This document shows positions 22,483 through 30,166 of a DNA stretch of 35,731 nucleotides, piece after piece. Each line of letters opens with the position of its first letter. Within the stretch, counting starts at the first letter, position 1. The position numbers were made by a program, and so were the translations under genes. Origin of the DNA: Methylobacterium sp. (GTDB lineage Bacteria; Pseudomonadota; Alphaproteobacteria; Rhizobiales; Beijerinckiaceae); NCBI RefSeq assembly GCF_019750675.1, contig NZ_JAIEOF010000277.1, forward strand, positions 1 through 35,731, given 5' to 3'. The notes under the pieces are model-generated. The model searched no databases. It was not told where the DNA came from and worked only from the letters and a program-made list of their open reading frames with translations.

Positions 22483-24441
22483 ATGGCCCTGCGATCAACC
22501 TCGAAGCCGTCCCTCGTGCAGCCGCGACCGACACGCATCTCGGCCGCGGCCACGCCGCCCCAGACCCTGACCTCGCCCTTCATCATGACCGCCCTGATCA
22601 TGGTCGGCCTGTATGTCGGACGCGACGTCCTGATTCCGATCGCCATCGCGATCCTGCTCTCCTTCGTGCTTGGCCCGTTGGTCAACCTGCTCCGGCGCTG
22701 GCACTTCGGCCGGTTCCTGTCGGTGGCCACCTCCGTGCTCCTTGCGCTCGGCACGGCAGCGGCCCTGGCGACCCTGATCGGCGTGCAGATCGCCGATATC
22801 GCCAAGGACGTGCCGCGCTATCGCAGCACCATCGAGCGCAAGATCGAGGGCCTGAACGACACCCCGGCCGGACGGCTCGCCGGCTACGTCGCCAGCATTG
22901 GCCGGACGATGCACGACAGCCATGAGGAGAAGGCGCCCGAAACCGCCCCGAAACCGGAGCCGCAGGCCGGCCCGGCGCCCCCCGAGAAGGCGATCCTGGT
23001 CGAGGTCAAGGAGCGGGCGCCGGGCCCCGTGACGCTGGCGGGCACGCTGCTTTCGCCGATCCTGCATCCGCTGGCCACTATCGGCATCGTGTTCGTGGTG
23101 CTGCTCTTCCTGCTCATGCAGCGGGAGGACCTGCGCGACCGGATGATCCGGCTGGCAGGCTCCAGCGACCTCCATCGCACCACCGTGGCGATGGACGACG
23201 CTGCCAAGCGCCTCAGCCGCTACTTCCTGGTCCAGCTCGGCCTGAACGCCTCCTTCGGGATCGTGGTCGGCGTCGGGCTCTACTGTCTCGGCGTGCCGAA
23301 CCCGGTCCTGTGGGGCATCTTCTCGGCGCTGATGCGCTTCGTGCCCTATATCGGTGCCTTCGCCTCGGCCCTGTTTCCCCTGGCGCTCGCCGCCGCGGTC
23401 GATCCCGGCTGGTCGATGGTGATCGGGACGCTGATCCTGTTCCTAATCCTGGAGCCCCTGGTCGGGCACTTCATCGAGCCGATGCTCTACGGCCAGTCCA
23501 CCGGCATGTCGCCCTTCGCGGTGCTGGTCTCGGCCCTGTTCTGGACCTGGCTCTGGGGACCCGTCGGCCTGCTCCTGTCGACGCCGCTGACGGTCTGCCT
23601 CGTGGTGCTCGGGCGCCATGTCGACAAGCTCGAATTCCTCGACGTGCTGTTCGGCGACCGGCCGGCCCTGACGCCGGTCGAGAACTTCTACCAGCGCATC
23701 CTGGCCGACGACCCGGAGGAGGCACAGGAACACGCCGACCTGATCCTGAAGACCTGCTCGCTCACGGCCTACTACGACGAGGTCGTGGTGAAGGGCCTCG
23801 AACTCGCCGCCCGCGACGCGGCCCGCGGCGTGCTCACCACGGAGCAGAAGAGCGATATCCGGGCCAGCGTCGGCGGCCTCATCGATGAACTGGCCGACCG
23901 CGACGACCTGCGCAGCGACACCGAGGTGAAGGCCGATCCCGACGCGCCGCGTCCCGAGCCGGTGCCGGAGACGTGGCGGACCACCGGCACGGTGCTGTGC
24001 GTGGCCGGGCGCAGCTTCGTCGACGAATCCGCCTGCGCGATCCTGGCCCAGCTCCTGGCCAAGCGCGGGATCGGGGCCCGGGTGGTGCCCTTCGCCGATG
24101 TGGCCCGGGCGCGGATCGGGGATTTCGACCCGGGCCCGGCCAAGCTCGTCTGCATCGTGTCGATGGCGATCAACGGCGAGCCCACGCACCTGCGCCGGCT
24201 GGCCGAGCGCCTGCGCCGCAAGCTGCCGGGCACGTGCTTCGTCCTCGGCCTGTGGCAGGCGGACGATGCGAGCCTCGACGAGGCGACCCGGCACCGGGCG
24301 GTCGATGCCGACATCCACGTCTCGTCCCTGCGCGCGGCCGTGGAGGCCGTGGTGGCGACCGCGCAGGGCAAGCGTGCCCCGGATGCGATGCCGGCCGAGC
24401 CCGGGGGCGAGTTCGGCCGCGTGCAGCCCATGCCGGCCTGA
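22483..24441 (+). CDS. AI-2E-family permease with extra C-terminal soluble domain
   Basis: A 652-residue protein from ATG 22483 (GGAA just upstream). Residues ~28-400 are the AI-2E/PerM-type membrane part: two or three helices at the N-terminus ('GLYVGRDVLIPIAIAILLSF'), a soluble segment with a Pro/Glu-rich insertion (about 145-175), then five or more helices including 'GIFSALMRFVPYIGAFASAL' and 'LLLSTPLTVCLVVLGRHVD'. After ~410 the protein leaves the membrane. Residues ~505-620 look like a Rossmann-type domain ('GTVLCVAGRSFVDESACAIL', 'AKLVCIVSMAINGEPTHLRR', 'GTCFVLGLWQ'), recalling B12-binding folds but without the DxHxxG cobalamin motif. Substrate is unknown; AI-2 transport should not be assumed. 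Confidence 0.88.
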   Translation: MALRSTSKPSLVQPRPTRISAAATPPQTLTSPFIMTALIMVGLYVGRDVLIPIAIAILLSFVLGPLVNLLRRWHFGRFLSVATSVLLALGTAAALATLIGVQIADIAKDVPRYRSTIERKIEGLNDTPAGRLAGYVASIGRTMHDSHEEKAPETAPKPEPQAGPAPPEKAILVEVKERAPGPVTLAGTLLSPILHPLATIGIVFVVLLFLLMQREDLRDRMIRLAGSSDLHRTTVAMDDAAKRLSRYFLVQLGLNASFGIVVGVGLYCLGVPNPVLWGIFSALMRFVPYIGAFASALFPLALAAAVDPGWSMVIGTLILFLILEPLVGHFIEPMLYGQSTGMSPFAVLVSALFWTWLWGPVGLLLSTPLTVCLVVLGRHVDKLEFLDVLFGDRPALTPVENFYQRILADDPEEAQEHADLILKTCSLTAYYDEVVVKGLELAARDAARGVLTTEQKSDIRASVGGLIDELADRDDLRSDTEVKADPDAPRPEPVPETWRTTGTVLCVAGRSFVDESACAILAQLLAKRGIGARVVPFADVARARIGDFDPGPAKLVCIVSMAINGEPTHLRRLAERLRRKLPGTCFVLGLWQADDASLDEATRHRAVDADIHVSSLRAAVEAVVATAQGKRAPDAMPAEPGGEFGRVQPMPA

Positions 24442-24525
24442 CGCCGCCCCCAGGACCGTTTGGGGCTTGACCGGCGGCCCATCCGTCCGCTTCGCTCGTC
24501 CGCGTCTCGGTTAGGGGAAGGCTCG

Positions 24526-25314
24526 ATGAGCGTCGTCGATCTCGCGCGGTTCATGGACGATCTCGCCACCGCCTCGGGGCAGGCGATCCTACCCTTCTTC
24601 CGGGCCGCGTTCGGCATGGACGACAAGGCCCGCGGCGGGGCGGCCTTCGACCCTGTGACGGAGGCCGACCGGGCCGCCGAGGTGGCGATGCGCGGCATGA
24701 TCCGGCGCCATCTGCCGACCCACGGCATCCTGGGCGAGGAGTTCGGCTCGGAAAATCTCGATGCCGAGTGCGTCTGGGTGCTCGATCCCATCGATGGGAC
24801 CCGGGCCTTCGTCGCCGGCCTGCCGACCTGGGGCACGCTGATCGGCCTGACCCATCACGGCGCGGCGGTGCGCGGCCTGATGCACCAGCCGTATCTGGGC
24901 GAGCTGTTCTCCGGCGACGGCGCGCAGGCCCGCCTGCGCTCACCGCGCGGCGAGCGCAAGCTGCTGACCCGCCGCGGTACCGCCCTCGACCAGGCGGTCC
25001 TCGCCACCACCGACCCGCGCCTGTTCGCCGAGGGCGCGGAGCGGGAGCGCTTCCTCGGGCTGGAGGGCGCGGTGCGCCTCTCCCGCTACGGCACCGACTG
25101 CTACGCCTACTGCATGCTGGCGGCCGGGCAGATCGACCTGGTGGTGGAGGCCGGCCTCAAGCCCTACGACATCGTCGCGCTGATCCCGATCATCGAGGGG
25201 GCCGGCGGCATCGTGACGACCTGGGACGGCGGGACGGCGACCGGGGGCGGGCGCATCGTCGCCGCGGGGGACCGGCGCCTGCACGAGGCGGCTCTGCGTC
25301 ACCTCAACCCGTGA
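24526..25314 (+). CDS. hisN: Inositol-monophosphatase-family phosphatase, probable histidinol-phosphatase
   Basis: A 262-residue protein starting at ATG 24526 with AGGGGAAGG just upstream. Metal-binding motifs of the lithium-sensitive phosphatase superfamily are clear: 'HGILGEEFGSE' (Glu71, Glu72), 'WVLDPIDGTRAFV' (Asp87, Asp90) and 'EAGLKPYDIVALIPIIEGAGG' near the C-terminus with the third Asp, here PYD rather than the usual xWD. The 'GTRAFVAGLPTWGTLIGL' wording matches HisN-type histidinol-phosphatases of alphaproteobacteria better than SuhB or CysQ. It would remove phosphate from L-histidinol phosphate. Substrate assignment is by resemblance. It is convergent with the hydrolase gene, with three bases between the stops. 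Confidence 0.85.
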   Translation: MSVVDLARFMDDLATASGQAILPFFRAAFGMDDKARGGAAFDPVTEADRAAEVAMRGMIRRHLPTHGILGEEFGSENLDAECVWVLDPIDGTRAFVAGLPTWGTLIGLTHHGAAVRGLMHQPYLGELFSGDGAQARLRSPRGERKLLTRRGTALDQAVLATTDPRLFAEGAERERFLGLEGAVRLSRYGTDCYAYCMLAAGQIDLVVEAGLKPYDIVALIPIIEGAGGIVTTWDGGTATGGGRIVAAGDRRLHEAALRHLNP

Positions 25315-25317
25315 GGC

Positions 25318-26298
25318 TCAGGCCTCCAGGCGCTCCCGCTGGGCCGGCTCCGCCCCGTCCGAGCCCGGCATGAAGGCGTCGAAGGCCGCCCAGAAATCCT
25401 GCCGGATCGCGTCGCGTTCGGACAGGATCTCGTGGCGCGCGTCCGGAAGCACGAGGATGTGCCCCGCCCGCAGGCCGCGGGCGAAGCGCTCGGTGGTGCG
25501 GGTGCCGCAGACGGGGTCGGCCCCCGCCGCCACGATCAGGGTCGGCACCCTGATCCGCCCCGGCACGCGCGGATCGGAAAGGCGCCGCATCGCCCGGAAG
25601 GCGCCCGCGAGCCAGGCGATGCTGGGATCGCCGACGGCGCCGGCGCCGACGTCCCGGGCGGCGGCCGCGTTGCGGGCATAGCGCTCCGGATCCCGGCAGA
25701 GGCGGTTGTTCGGATAGGGCTTGGTGGCGATCGAGACGGCCGAGCCGAAGGGGATGTAGCGTCGCCCCCAGCCGATCGCCTGCAGGATACCGGCGAGGAG
25801 CGCCGCGCCGGCGGGCCAGCGCACCATCCGGATCGACAGCATCGGCGCCACGGTGACGATGCGGCGGAAGGGCAGCCAGCCGTCGAGGGCGCCGGCGAGC
25901 GCCACGGCGCCGCCCATGGAATGGGCGAGGCAGAGATGCGGATGCGGCATCAGGGGGCGCAGGATCGCCTCCTCGATCGCCTTCAGGTCCCTTCGGTAAT
26001 CGTCGAAATGAGCGACGTGGCCGCGGTGGGGATCGCCGACCTGGCGCTGCGACTCGCCCTGTCCGCGCCAGTCGAAGGCCACCACGGCGAAGCCGCGCCC
26101 ACGCAGGTCGGCAATGGTCTCGTAGTACTTCTCGATGAACTCGGCCCGGCCCTGGAGCAGGCAGACGGTTCCCTTCACGAGCCGCGTGGTCGGGCGCCAA
26201 TGGGCGGCCCGCAGCTCGACCCCATCGTCGGTGCGCACCGCCTTCAGGGCGCCGCCGGGGGGCACGGGATTGTCGGGCGTCGAGCGCAGGGTCAGCAT
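25318..26298 (-). CDS. Alpha/beta hydrolase, monoacylglycerol lipase/lysophospholipase type
   Basis: A 326-residue protein. The nucleophile elbow is 'LAHSMGGAVAL' with Ser127 (AHSMGG). 'FDWRGQGES' (75-83) is the conserved loop of the PldB/MGLL group. The acid is in 'VAAGADPVCGT' and the catalytic His in 'LPDARHEIL' near residue 295. It probably hydrolyses lysophospholipids or monoacylglycerols. It has no signal peptide. ATG 26298 is used; the frame continues to a GTG at 26379, but that stretch overlaps the sigma-32-like promoter of the divergent heat-shock gene and is not conserved in character. Confidence 0.87.
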   Translation of the reverse strand: MLTLRSTPDNPVPPGGALKAVRTDDGVELRAAHWRPTTRLVKGTVCLLQGRAEFIEKYYETIADLRGRGFAVVAFDWRGQGESQRQVGDPHRGHVAHFDDYRRDLKAIEEAILRPLMPHPHLCLAHSMGGAVALAGALDGWLPFRRIVTVAPMLSIRMVRWPAGAALLAGILQAIGWGRRYIPFGSAVSIATKPYPNNRLCRDPERYARNAAAARDVGAGAVGDPSIAWLAGAFRAMRRLSDPRVPGRIRVPTLIVAAGADPVCGTRTTERFARGLRAGHILVLPDARHEILSERDAIRQDFWAAFDAFMPGSDGAEPAQRERLEA

Positions 26299-26358
26299 CG
26301 GAGAAGTCTCGCGCAGAGTAGGAAACCGAAAATTTTGGCCTCGCGGCGCGTCCAGGCT

Positions 26359-26387
26359 CTTGCGAGGCCCAAACGGCACGCCGATAT
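26359..26387 (+). promoter_or_regulatory. Possible RpoH (sigma-32) promoter of the small heat-shock gene
   Basis: CTTGCG (26359-26364), 15 bases, then GCCGATAT (26380-26387). This follows the heat-shock pattern CTTGAA / CCCCATNT with several mismatches (last two bases of the -35, first and fourth of the -10). Transcription would start near 26394, giving a leader of about 85 bases, the length expected for a ROSE element. Confidence 0.45.
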
Positions 26388-26393
26388 CATGGG

Positions 26394-26477
26394 AGCACCG
26401 GCCAATACGGCGGTGCGACTGGTCCGGCCCTCGGGCGGACCCGAAACCAGCATGTTGCTTCTTTTGGAGAATATGTG
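26394..26477 (+). promoter_or_regulatory. Probable ROSE-type RNA thermometer in the small heat-shock leader
   Basis: Three consecutive hairpins fill the leader. I: GCACC-GCC (26395-26403, one bulged G) with GGC-GGTGC (26409-26416). II: GGTCCG (26421-26426) with CGGACC (26436-26441), extended by CTGG/CCAG (26419-26422, 26447-26450, alternative). III: the hallmark UUGCU (26455-26459) faces the Shine-Dalgarno region, pairing with AGAAU (26468-26472) so that G26457 opposes A26470. The Shine-Dalgarno sequence GGAGA (26466-26470) is 7 bases before the ATG. In ROSE elements such pairing blocks translation at low temperature and melts on heating. Classical ROSE has G opposite the conserved G; here it is A. 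Confidence 0.75.
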
Positions 26478-26951
26478 ATGCGTCAGTTCGACCTTGCTCC
26501 CCTGTATCGCTCCACCGTTGGCTTCGACCGCCTGTTCTCGGCCCTCGACCAGTTCGTGAGCGCCGACGCGGCCCCGACCTACCCGCCCTACAACATCGAG
26601 CGCACCGGCGAGAATGCCTACCGGATCACGGTGGCGGTGGCCGGCTTCACGGACTCCGATCTCGCGATCGAGGTCAAGGAGAATGCGCTGACGCTGAAGG
26701 GCGAGCGCAAGTCCGACTCAGACAAGCCGGCGGAATTCCTGCACCAGGGCATCGCGGCCCGCGCCTTCGAGCGCCGGTTCCAGCTCGCCGACTATGTCCA
26801 GGTGACCGGTGCCGTCCTGGAGAACGGGCTCCTGCACATCGATCTCGTCCGCGAGATTCCGGAGGCCAAGAAGCCGCGCCAGATCCAGATCGCATCGGGC
26901 CGCGCCACCGCCGCCCCGGTGATCGAAGGCTCGGTGCAGCAGGCTGCGTGA
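26478..26951 (+). CDS. Small heat-shock protein (Hsp20, IbpA-like)
   Basis: A 157-residue protein. 'FDLAPLYRSTVGFDRLFSAL' (4-23) is the N-terminal arm typical of class A rhizobial Hsp20s. The alpha-crystallin domain spans ~38-130 ('YRITVAVAGFTDSDLAIEVK', then 'VLENGLLHIDLVREIPE'). It binds unfolding proteins and hands them to DnaK. The C-terminal I-x-I anchor reads 'IQIASG' just after 'PRQ'. ATG 26478 is chosen over the GTG one codon earlier because GGAGA is then 7 bases away. Expression is probably heat-controlled both by the sigma-32-like promoter and by the ROSE-like leader. A perfect terminator follows. Confidence 0.95.
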   Translation: MRQFDLAPLYRSTVGFDRLFSALDQFVSADAAPTYPPYNIERTGENAYRITVAVAGFTDSDLAIEVKENALTLKGERKSDSDKPAEFLHQGIAARAFERRFQLADYVQVTGAVLENGLLHIDLVREIPEAKKPRQIQIASGRATAAPVIEGSVQQAA

Positions 26952-26965
26952 CGCCGTGCAACTTG

Positions 26966-26989
26966 TCACGCCGTAAGCCGATGGCGTGA
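26966..26989 (+). repeat. Hairpin in the tail of the small heat-shock mRNA
   Basis: TCACGCC (26966-26972) pairs with GGCGTGA (26983-26989), loop of 10 bases. It lies between the stop codon and the main terminator at 27000-27027, so the transcript ends with two stacked hairpins. Confidence 0.5.
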
Positions 26990-26999
26990 TGCCTGCGAG

Positions 27000-27027
27000 C
27001 GCCCCGGTCGCCAGACCGGGGCGTTTT
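27000..27027 (+). terminator. Intrinsic terminator after the small heat-shock gene
   Basis: CGCCCCGGTC (27000-27009) and GACCGGGGCG (27014-27023) form a perfect 10-bp stem with loop GCCA, followed by TTTT. It lies 8 bases before the end of the convergent small secreted protein gene. Confidence 0.92.
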
Positions 27028-27034
27028 CACGCGT

Positions 27035-27328
27035 TCAGAAATCGTCCAGCCAGTTGCGGCTCGGCTCCTTGCAACGATAGCCGATGAAGCAGCGTGGGGT
27101 GTTGCCGGCCGGGACGAAGGCCGGGACCGTGATCTCGGTGACCTCGCAGAAGCTGCGGTCGCGCACGAAGCGGTCGTAGGTCTGGCCGCCGGTGCCGAGC
27201 ACGAGACCGCCGCTGCGGTCCACCAACGCCTTGGCCTGACGGCACGACATCTCCGGCGTGGCGGGACGTTGAGCCAGCGCGGGACCGGCCGGAACCGCGA
27301 GGGCGAGGACGAGGAGGGGCAGGCGCAT
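27035..27328 (-). CDS. Small secreted cysteine-containing protein, function unknown
   Basis: A 97-residue protein. The signal peptide is clear (1-19, 'LLVLALAVPAGPALA' then Q). The mature protein has four cysteines (in 'EMSCRQAKALV', 'RSFCEVTEI', 'TPRCFIGYRCKEP'), enough for two disulfides, and a 'TGGQTYDRFVRD' segment. I recognise the type as a small periplasmic protein frequent in Methylobacterium-like genomes but know no function. The ATG at 27326-27328 has no strong ribosome binding site. It ends close to the terminator of the convergent heat-shock gene. Confidence 0.75.
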   Translation of the reverse strand: MRLPLLVLALAVPAGPALAQRPATPEMSCRQAKALVDRSGGLVLGTGGQTYDRFVRDRSFCEVTEITVPAFVPAGNTPRCFIGYRCKEPSRNWLDDF

Positions 27329-27422
27329 GGCACGGTGACTCCGGCAGCCCGGGGGGCGGCGTGCGCCGACAACGCGGGTCGGGGTCCGGGCGATCCCCGG
27401 GGCCCCGCCGACTCCAGAGGAC

Positions 27423-27881
27423 CTACAGGTCTCCGAAGATCAGTTGCCCCTGCGGACTGGGCGGCCGGGCCGCATTCGTCCGCTTGACGGCCGACTTTGG
27501 GGATTTCGACGCGCGGCGCGGAGCCGGCGGCCGCTTCGCCACTGGGTCCGAGCGCATCCGGGCCTTGGCCCGGTCGCGGGCCACCGCCTCGGGGGCGTGG
27601 GGATCGTCGTCGAGCCACTTGCCGTGCTTGATCACTTCGTTGACCCGGCCCTGGTTCACCCCAACCTTGAAGGCGATCTCCTGCTGGGTCATGCCGGTGG
27701 CGGCATGCAGGTCCAGGATGGCGCGGGCGAGCTCCGGCGTCATCTTCTGGCCGGTGAGGCGACGGGCGGGCTTGATCGTGCGGGTCGCCCGGTCGCGCGC
27801 GCGCAGGCGTTCCAGCAGGGCGAGCGCCATGTGCATGCCGTGCTCGCGCAGGGAGTCCTCGAATTCCTTCAGCGTCGCCAT
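27423..27881 (-). CDS. Putative DNA-binding protein with a central helix-turn-helix
   Basis: A 152-residue protein. Residues 1-45 are helical and charged ('FEDSLREHGMHMALALLERL'). A helix-turn-helix follows at ~62-92: 'LHAATGMTQQEIAFKVGVNQ', then 'GRVNEVIKHGKWL'. The tail (105-150) is Lys/Arg/Pro-rich and ends 'GQLIFGDL'. It looks like a small nucleic-acid-binding regulator of a type seen in Methylobacterium-like genomes; the target is unknown. ATG 27879-27881 is the natural start. It is divergent from the dioxygenase gene, with a 292-base shared promoter region. Confidence 0.72.
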   Translation of the reverse strand: MATLKEFEDSLREHGMHMALALLERLRARDRATRTIKPARRLTGQKMTPELARAILDLHAATGMTQQEIAFKVGVNQGRVNEVIKHGKWLDDDPHAPEAVARDRAKARMRSDPVAKRPPAPRRASKSPKSAVKRTNAARPPSPQGQLIFGDL

Positions 27882-28173
27882 CGTCGGAATCCTCGTCGCC
27901 GCGGGGGTTCCGTGAAGTCCGGAACCGCGACTGTTTCATCAACGCCACCGAACCGCCCGGGTTGCGCATCGCTCATCAGGGTTGAGCCGGGGCGCGAGGC
28001 GTGACAACCGGGGAATGTCGTCATCCACCGGTATTCGCGCGCCTGTTCGCGACGAAGACTGGACGCGGTCCCCGCGCGAGCAGGCGGACGCATCCGCGAC
28101 GGGCGGTTGGCCACCGGCGCGCGCTTCGGCTAAACCGCCGGTCCCGCCGCGGTTTTGCGAGGAGTCCCGCCCG

Positions 28174-29040
28174 ATGATCAGCCCGATCGTTTCCGTCCCG
28201 CGCACAGGTCCGGCGCCCGGCACGCCCGCCCTGGTGGACGCCCTGGAGGACGGTGCGGTCCTGATGTTCCCGGACCTCGACTTTCCCCTGAGCGCCTTCG
28301 AACAGCGCTTCGTCGAGCGGCCCTTCGCGGACGGCAAGGCCAAGAACGTCAACATCCGGGGCGCCGCATCCACCCTGCGGGGGGCGGCGGGCACGCCGGA
28401 GGAGCAGGAGGCCCTGCGCCAGGTGCTGATCCGCTACCGGGGCTTCGCCGAGGCGCTGGTCGCCGCGCACCTACCGGCCTACGCCGGCAAGGTCACGTTC
28501 GCCGGCACCTCCTACCGGCCCTTCGACGTCGATCGGCGCAAGATGAGCTGGCGCCGCGACGACACCCGCCTGCACGTGGACGCGTTCCCGTCGAACCCGA
28601 TCGGCGAGAAGCGCATCCTGCGCATCTTCCGCAACATCAACCCGGACGGACAGCCGCGCCACTGGCGGGTCGGCGAGGACTTTTCCACGATGGCGGAGAA
28701 GTTCCTGCCGCGCCTGCCCGGCTACTCGCCGCTCTCGGCCCGGATGCTGGCGGTCCTCAAGATCACCAAGGCCCGGCGCTCGGAATACGACCACCTGATG
28801 CTGCACCTGCACGACGCCTTGAAGCAGGACATGACCTATCAGGAGACGGCGCCCCAGACCGACGTGCACTTCGCCCCCGGCCAGACCTGGGTGACCTTCT
28901 CGGACCTCGTCATGCACGGCGCCATGGGCGGTCGCTACATGCTGGAACAGACCGCCTACCTGCCGGTGGCCGACCAGGCCCGCCCCGAGCGCAGCCCGCA
29001 GCGCCTCCTCGCCAAGGCGCTCGGCCGCGCCCTACGCTGA
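28174..29040 (+). CDS. Fe(II)/2-oxoglutarate dioxygenase, Kdo 3-hydroxylase family
   Basis: A 288-residue protein from ATG 28174, preceded by GAGGAG. The iron site fits the family: 'DDTRLHVDAFPSNP' supplies His134 and Asp136, and 'VTFSDLVMHGAMGGRYMLEQ' supplies the second His (about 248) and the downstream Arg for 2-oxoglutarate. Other family marks are 'TSYRPFDVDRRKMSWRRDD' and 'RILRIFRNINPDGQPRHWRV'. KdoO enzymes hydroxylate the Kdo sugar of the lipopolysaccharide inner core at position 3, converting it to Ko. It is followed after 30 bases by an ABM-domain gene that is probably co-transcribed. Confidence 0.82.
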   Translation: MISPIVSVPRTGPAPGTPALVDALEDGAVLMFPDLDFPLSAFEQRFVERPFADGKAKNVNIRGAASTLRGAAGTPEEQEALRQVLIRYRGFAEALVAAHLPAYAGKVTFAGTSYRPFDVDRRKMSWRRDDTRLHVDAFPSNPIGEKRILRIFRNINPDGQPRHWRVGEDFSTMAEKFLPRLPGYSPLSARMLAVLKITKARRSEYDHLMLHLHDALKQDMTYQETAPQTDVHFAPGQTWVTFSDLVMHGAMGGRYMLEQTAYLPVADQARPERSPQRLLAKALGRALR

Positions 29041-29070
29041 TCCCCGACACGCCCACACGGAGTTCCCCCG

Positions 29071-29370
29071 ATGATCCTCGAAATCGCCCAGATCGACGTC
29101 AAGCCCGACATGGAAGCCACGTTCGAGGCCGGCATCGCCGAGGCCGCGGCGATCTTCAAGGCGGCCAAGGGCTGCCGCAGCTTCGCGGTGCGCCGCTCCG
29201 TCGAGAAGCCGCAGCGCTATCGCCTGCTCATCGAGTGGGAGACCCTGGAGAACCACACCGTCGACTTCACGGGCTCGCAGGCCTGGAAGGATTACCGCGC
29301 GATGGTCTCGCCCTGCTTCGAGGCGCCCCCCAGCGTCGAGCACACGGAACTGACCTTGCAGGCCTTCTGA
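29071..29370 (+). CDS. Antibiotic biosynthesis monooxygenase (ABM) domain protein
   Basis: A 99-residue protein, one ABM dimeric alpha-beta barrel unit: 'ILEIAQIDVKPDMEATFEAG' first strand and helix, 'GCRSFAVRRSVEKPQRYRLL', 'IEWETLENHTVDFTGSQAWKDY'. Despite the name, members include quinol monooxygenases, haem-degrading enzymes and proteins with no known activity, so no reaction is assigned. The start is ATG 29071. It lies 30 bases after the dioxygenase stop on the same strand. Confidence 0.85.
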   Translation: MILEIAQIDVKPDMEATFEAGIAEAAAIFKAAKGCRSFAVRRSVEKPQRYRLLIEWETLENHTVDFTGSQAWKDYRAMVSPCFEAPPSVEHTELTLQAF

Positions 29371-29423
29371 GACAACATCCCGGCCAGTTGCTTCGGACGC
29401 TGTCACGGTGCTCCCGCCGGCAC

Positions 29424-30026
29424 TCAGTCGCGCGCACCCGTCGCGTGGCGCGCGAGAACCCGCCCGAGTGCCCACAGGAGGGGATCGATCGCACGGAGCA
29501 ACACCAGTCTCTCGCGGTCCTCGATCTTCTCGATGGCTTCACGCGCCTCCAGCGCGAGGGTGGCGGCGCGTTCCAGTGGGGAACCGCCCGCATCGGGCGC
29601 GATGAACAGTGCTCGGTCGTCGACGTGCCCGTCGAGCTTGCTTTCCGTGATGTCGATGAGGATGCCTCGGCCCTGCATCTCGCCCGTCGCGGGGTTCCGT
29701 TCGTAGCGGCCCCGTCCCAGGACCCATCGCACTTCGTTGGGGCGTGGTGTCGTGCGGTACTCCATGACGAAGAGGCCGCCGTGCTCGATCGAACGGCCAA
29801 TCCTGTCCCGGAAGAGTTTCCGGTCGCCGGGGTGAATGGCCTTGAGGAAGTTCATGAGGAGGAACCCCTCCGCTGCCTTCGCCGCATCGAGGCCGAATAA
29901 AGCCGCGGCTGCCTCATCGACGATGTAGTGATGGACGCTTTGTCCGGTCTGCCAGGTCCCGACGTTCGAAGCCGCGAGAGCTTCCGGTATATGAGCGGGC
30001 ACGGTTCGCATCATAAGTTGTGACAC
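29424..30026 (-). CDS. PAS-domain protein without output domain
   Basis: A 200-residue protein. A single PAS fold occupies ~15-130: 'ALAASNVGTWQTGQSVHHYI', 'FLKAIHPGDRKLFRDRIGRS' (the conserved HPxDR), 'FVMEYRTTPRPNEVRWVLGR', 'GRGILIDITESK' (the closing PAC strand). The remaining 70 residues are helical with no kinase, GGDEF or HTH domain, so it may act by protein contact. The start is GTG 30024-30026 with GGGGAT 11 bases upstream; ATG 30012-30014 (MMRT...) is an alternative and would place the start inside the inverted repeat shared with the divergent gene. Confidence 0.8.
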   Translation of the reverse strand: MSQLMMRTVPAHIPEALAASNVGTWQTGQSVHHYIVDEAAAALFGLDAAKAAEGFLLMNFLKAIHPGDRKLFRDRIGRSIEHGGLFVMEYRTTPRPNEVRWVLGRGRYERNPATGEMQGRGILIDITESKLDGHVDDRALFIAPDAGGSPLERAATLALEAREAIEKIEDRERLVLLRAIDPLLWALGRVLARHATGARD

Positions 30027-30141
30027 GATTTTCTATCCCCGCGCCTGAAGCCACCATACAAATCCATAAGAATGACATAAGTTGCAGGACCCGCGGGATC
30101 GCGGCAACGCTGTAAGCACATTGTTGCAAACTTGTGATGCG
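30007..30141. repeat. Inverted 13-bp repeat plus extra half-site in a divergent promoter region
   Basis: CGCATCATAAGTT (30007-30019) and AACTTGTGATGCG (30129-30141) are reverse complements with one mismatch, and each lies at the start of one of the two divergent genes. CATAAGTTG of the left arm recurs at 30076-30084 in the middle. Three related sites in about 135 bases, facing inwards and in a relatively A/T-rich spacer, suggest a shared operator set. Confidence 0.6.
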
Positions 30142-30166
30142 ATCCGAATTGGGAGGGAGGAATGCG

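Noticed and set aside
22483..24441. Quorum-signal (AI-2) exporter
   Set aside because: The family name is historical; nothing in the sequence or context shows AI-2 as substrate, so only the family is given.
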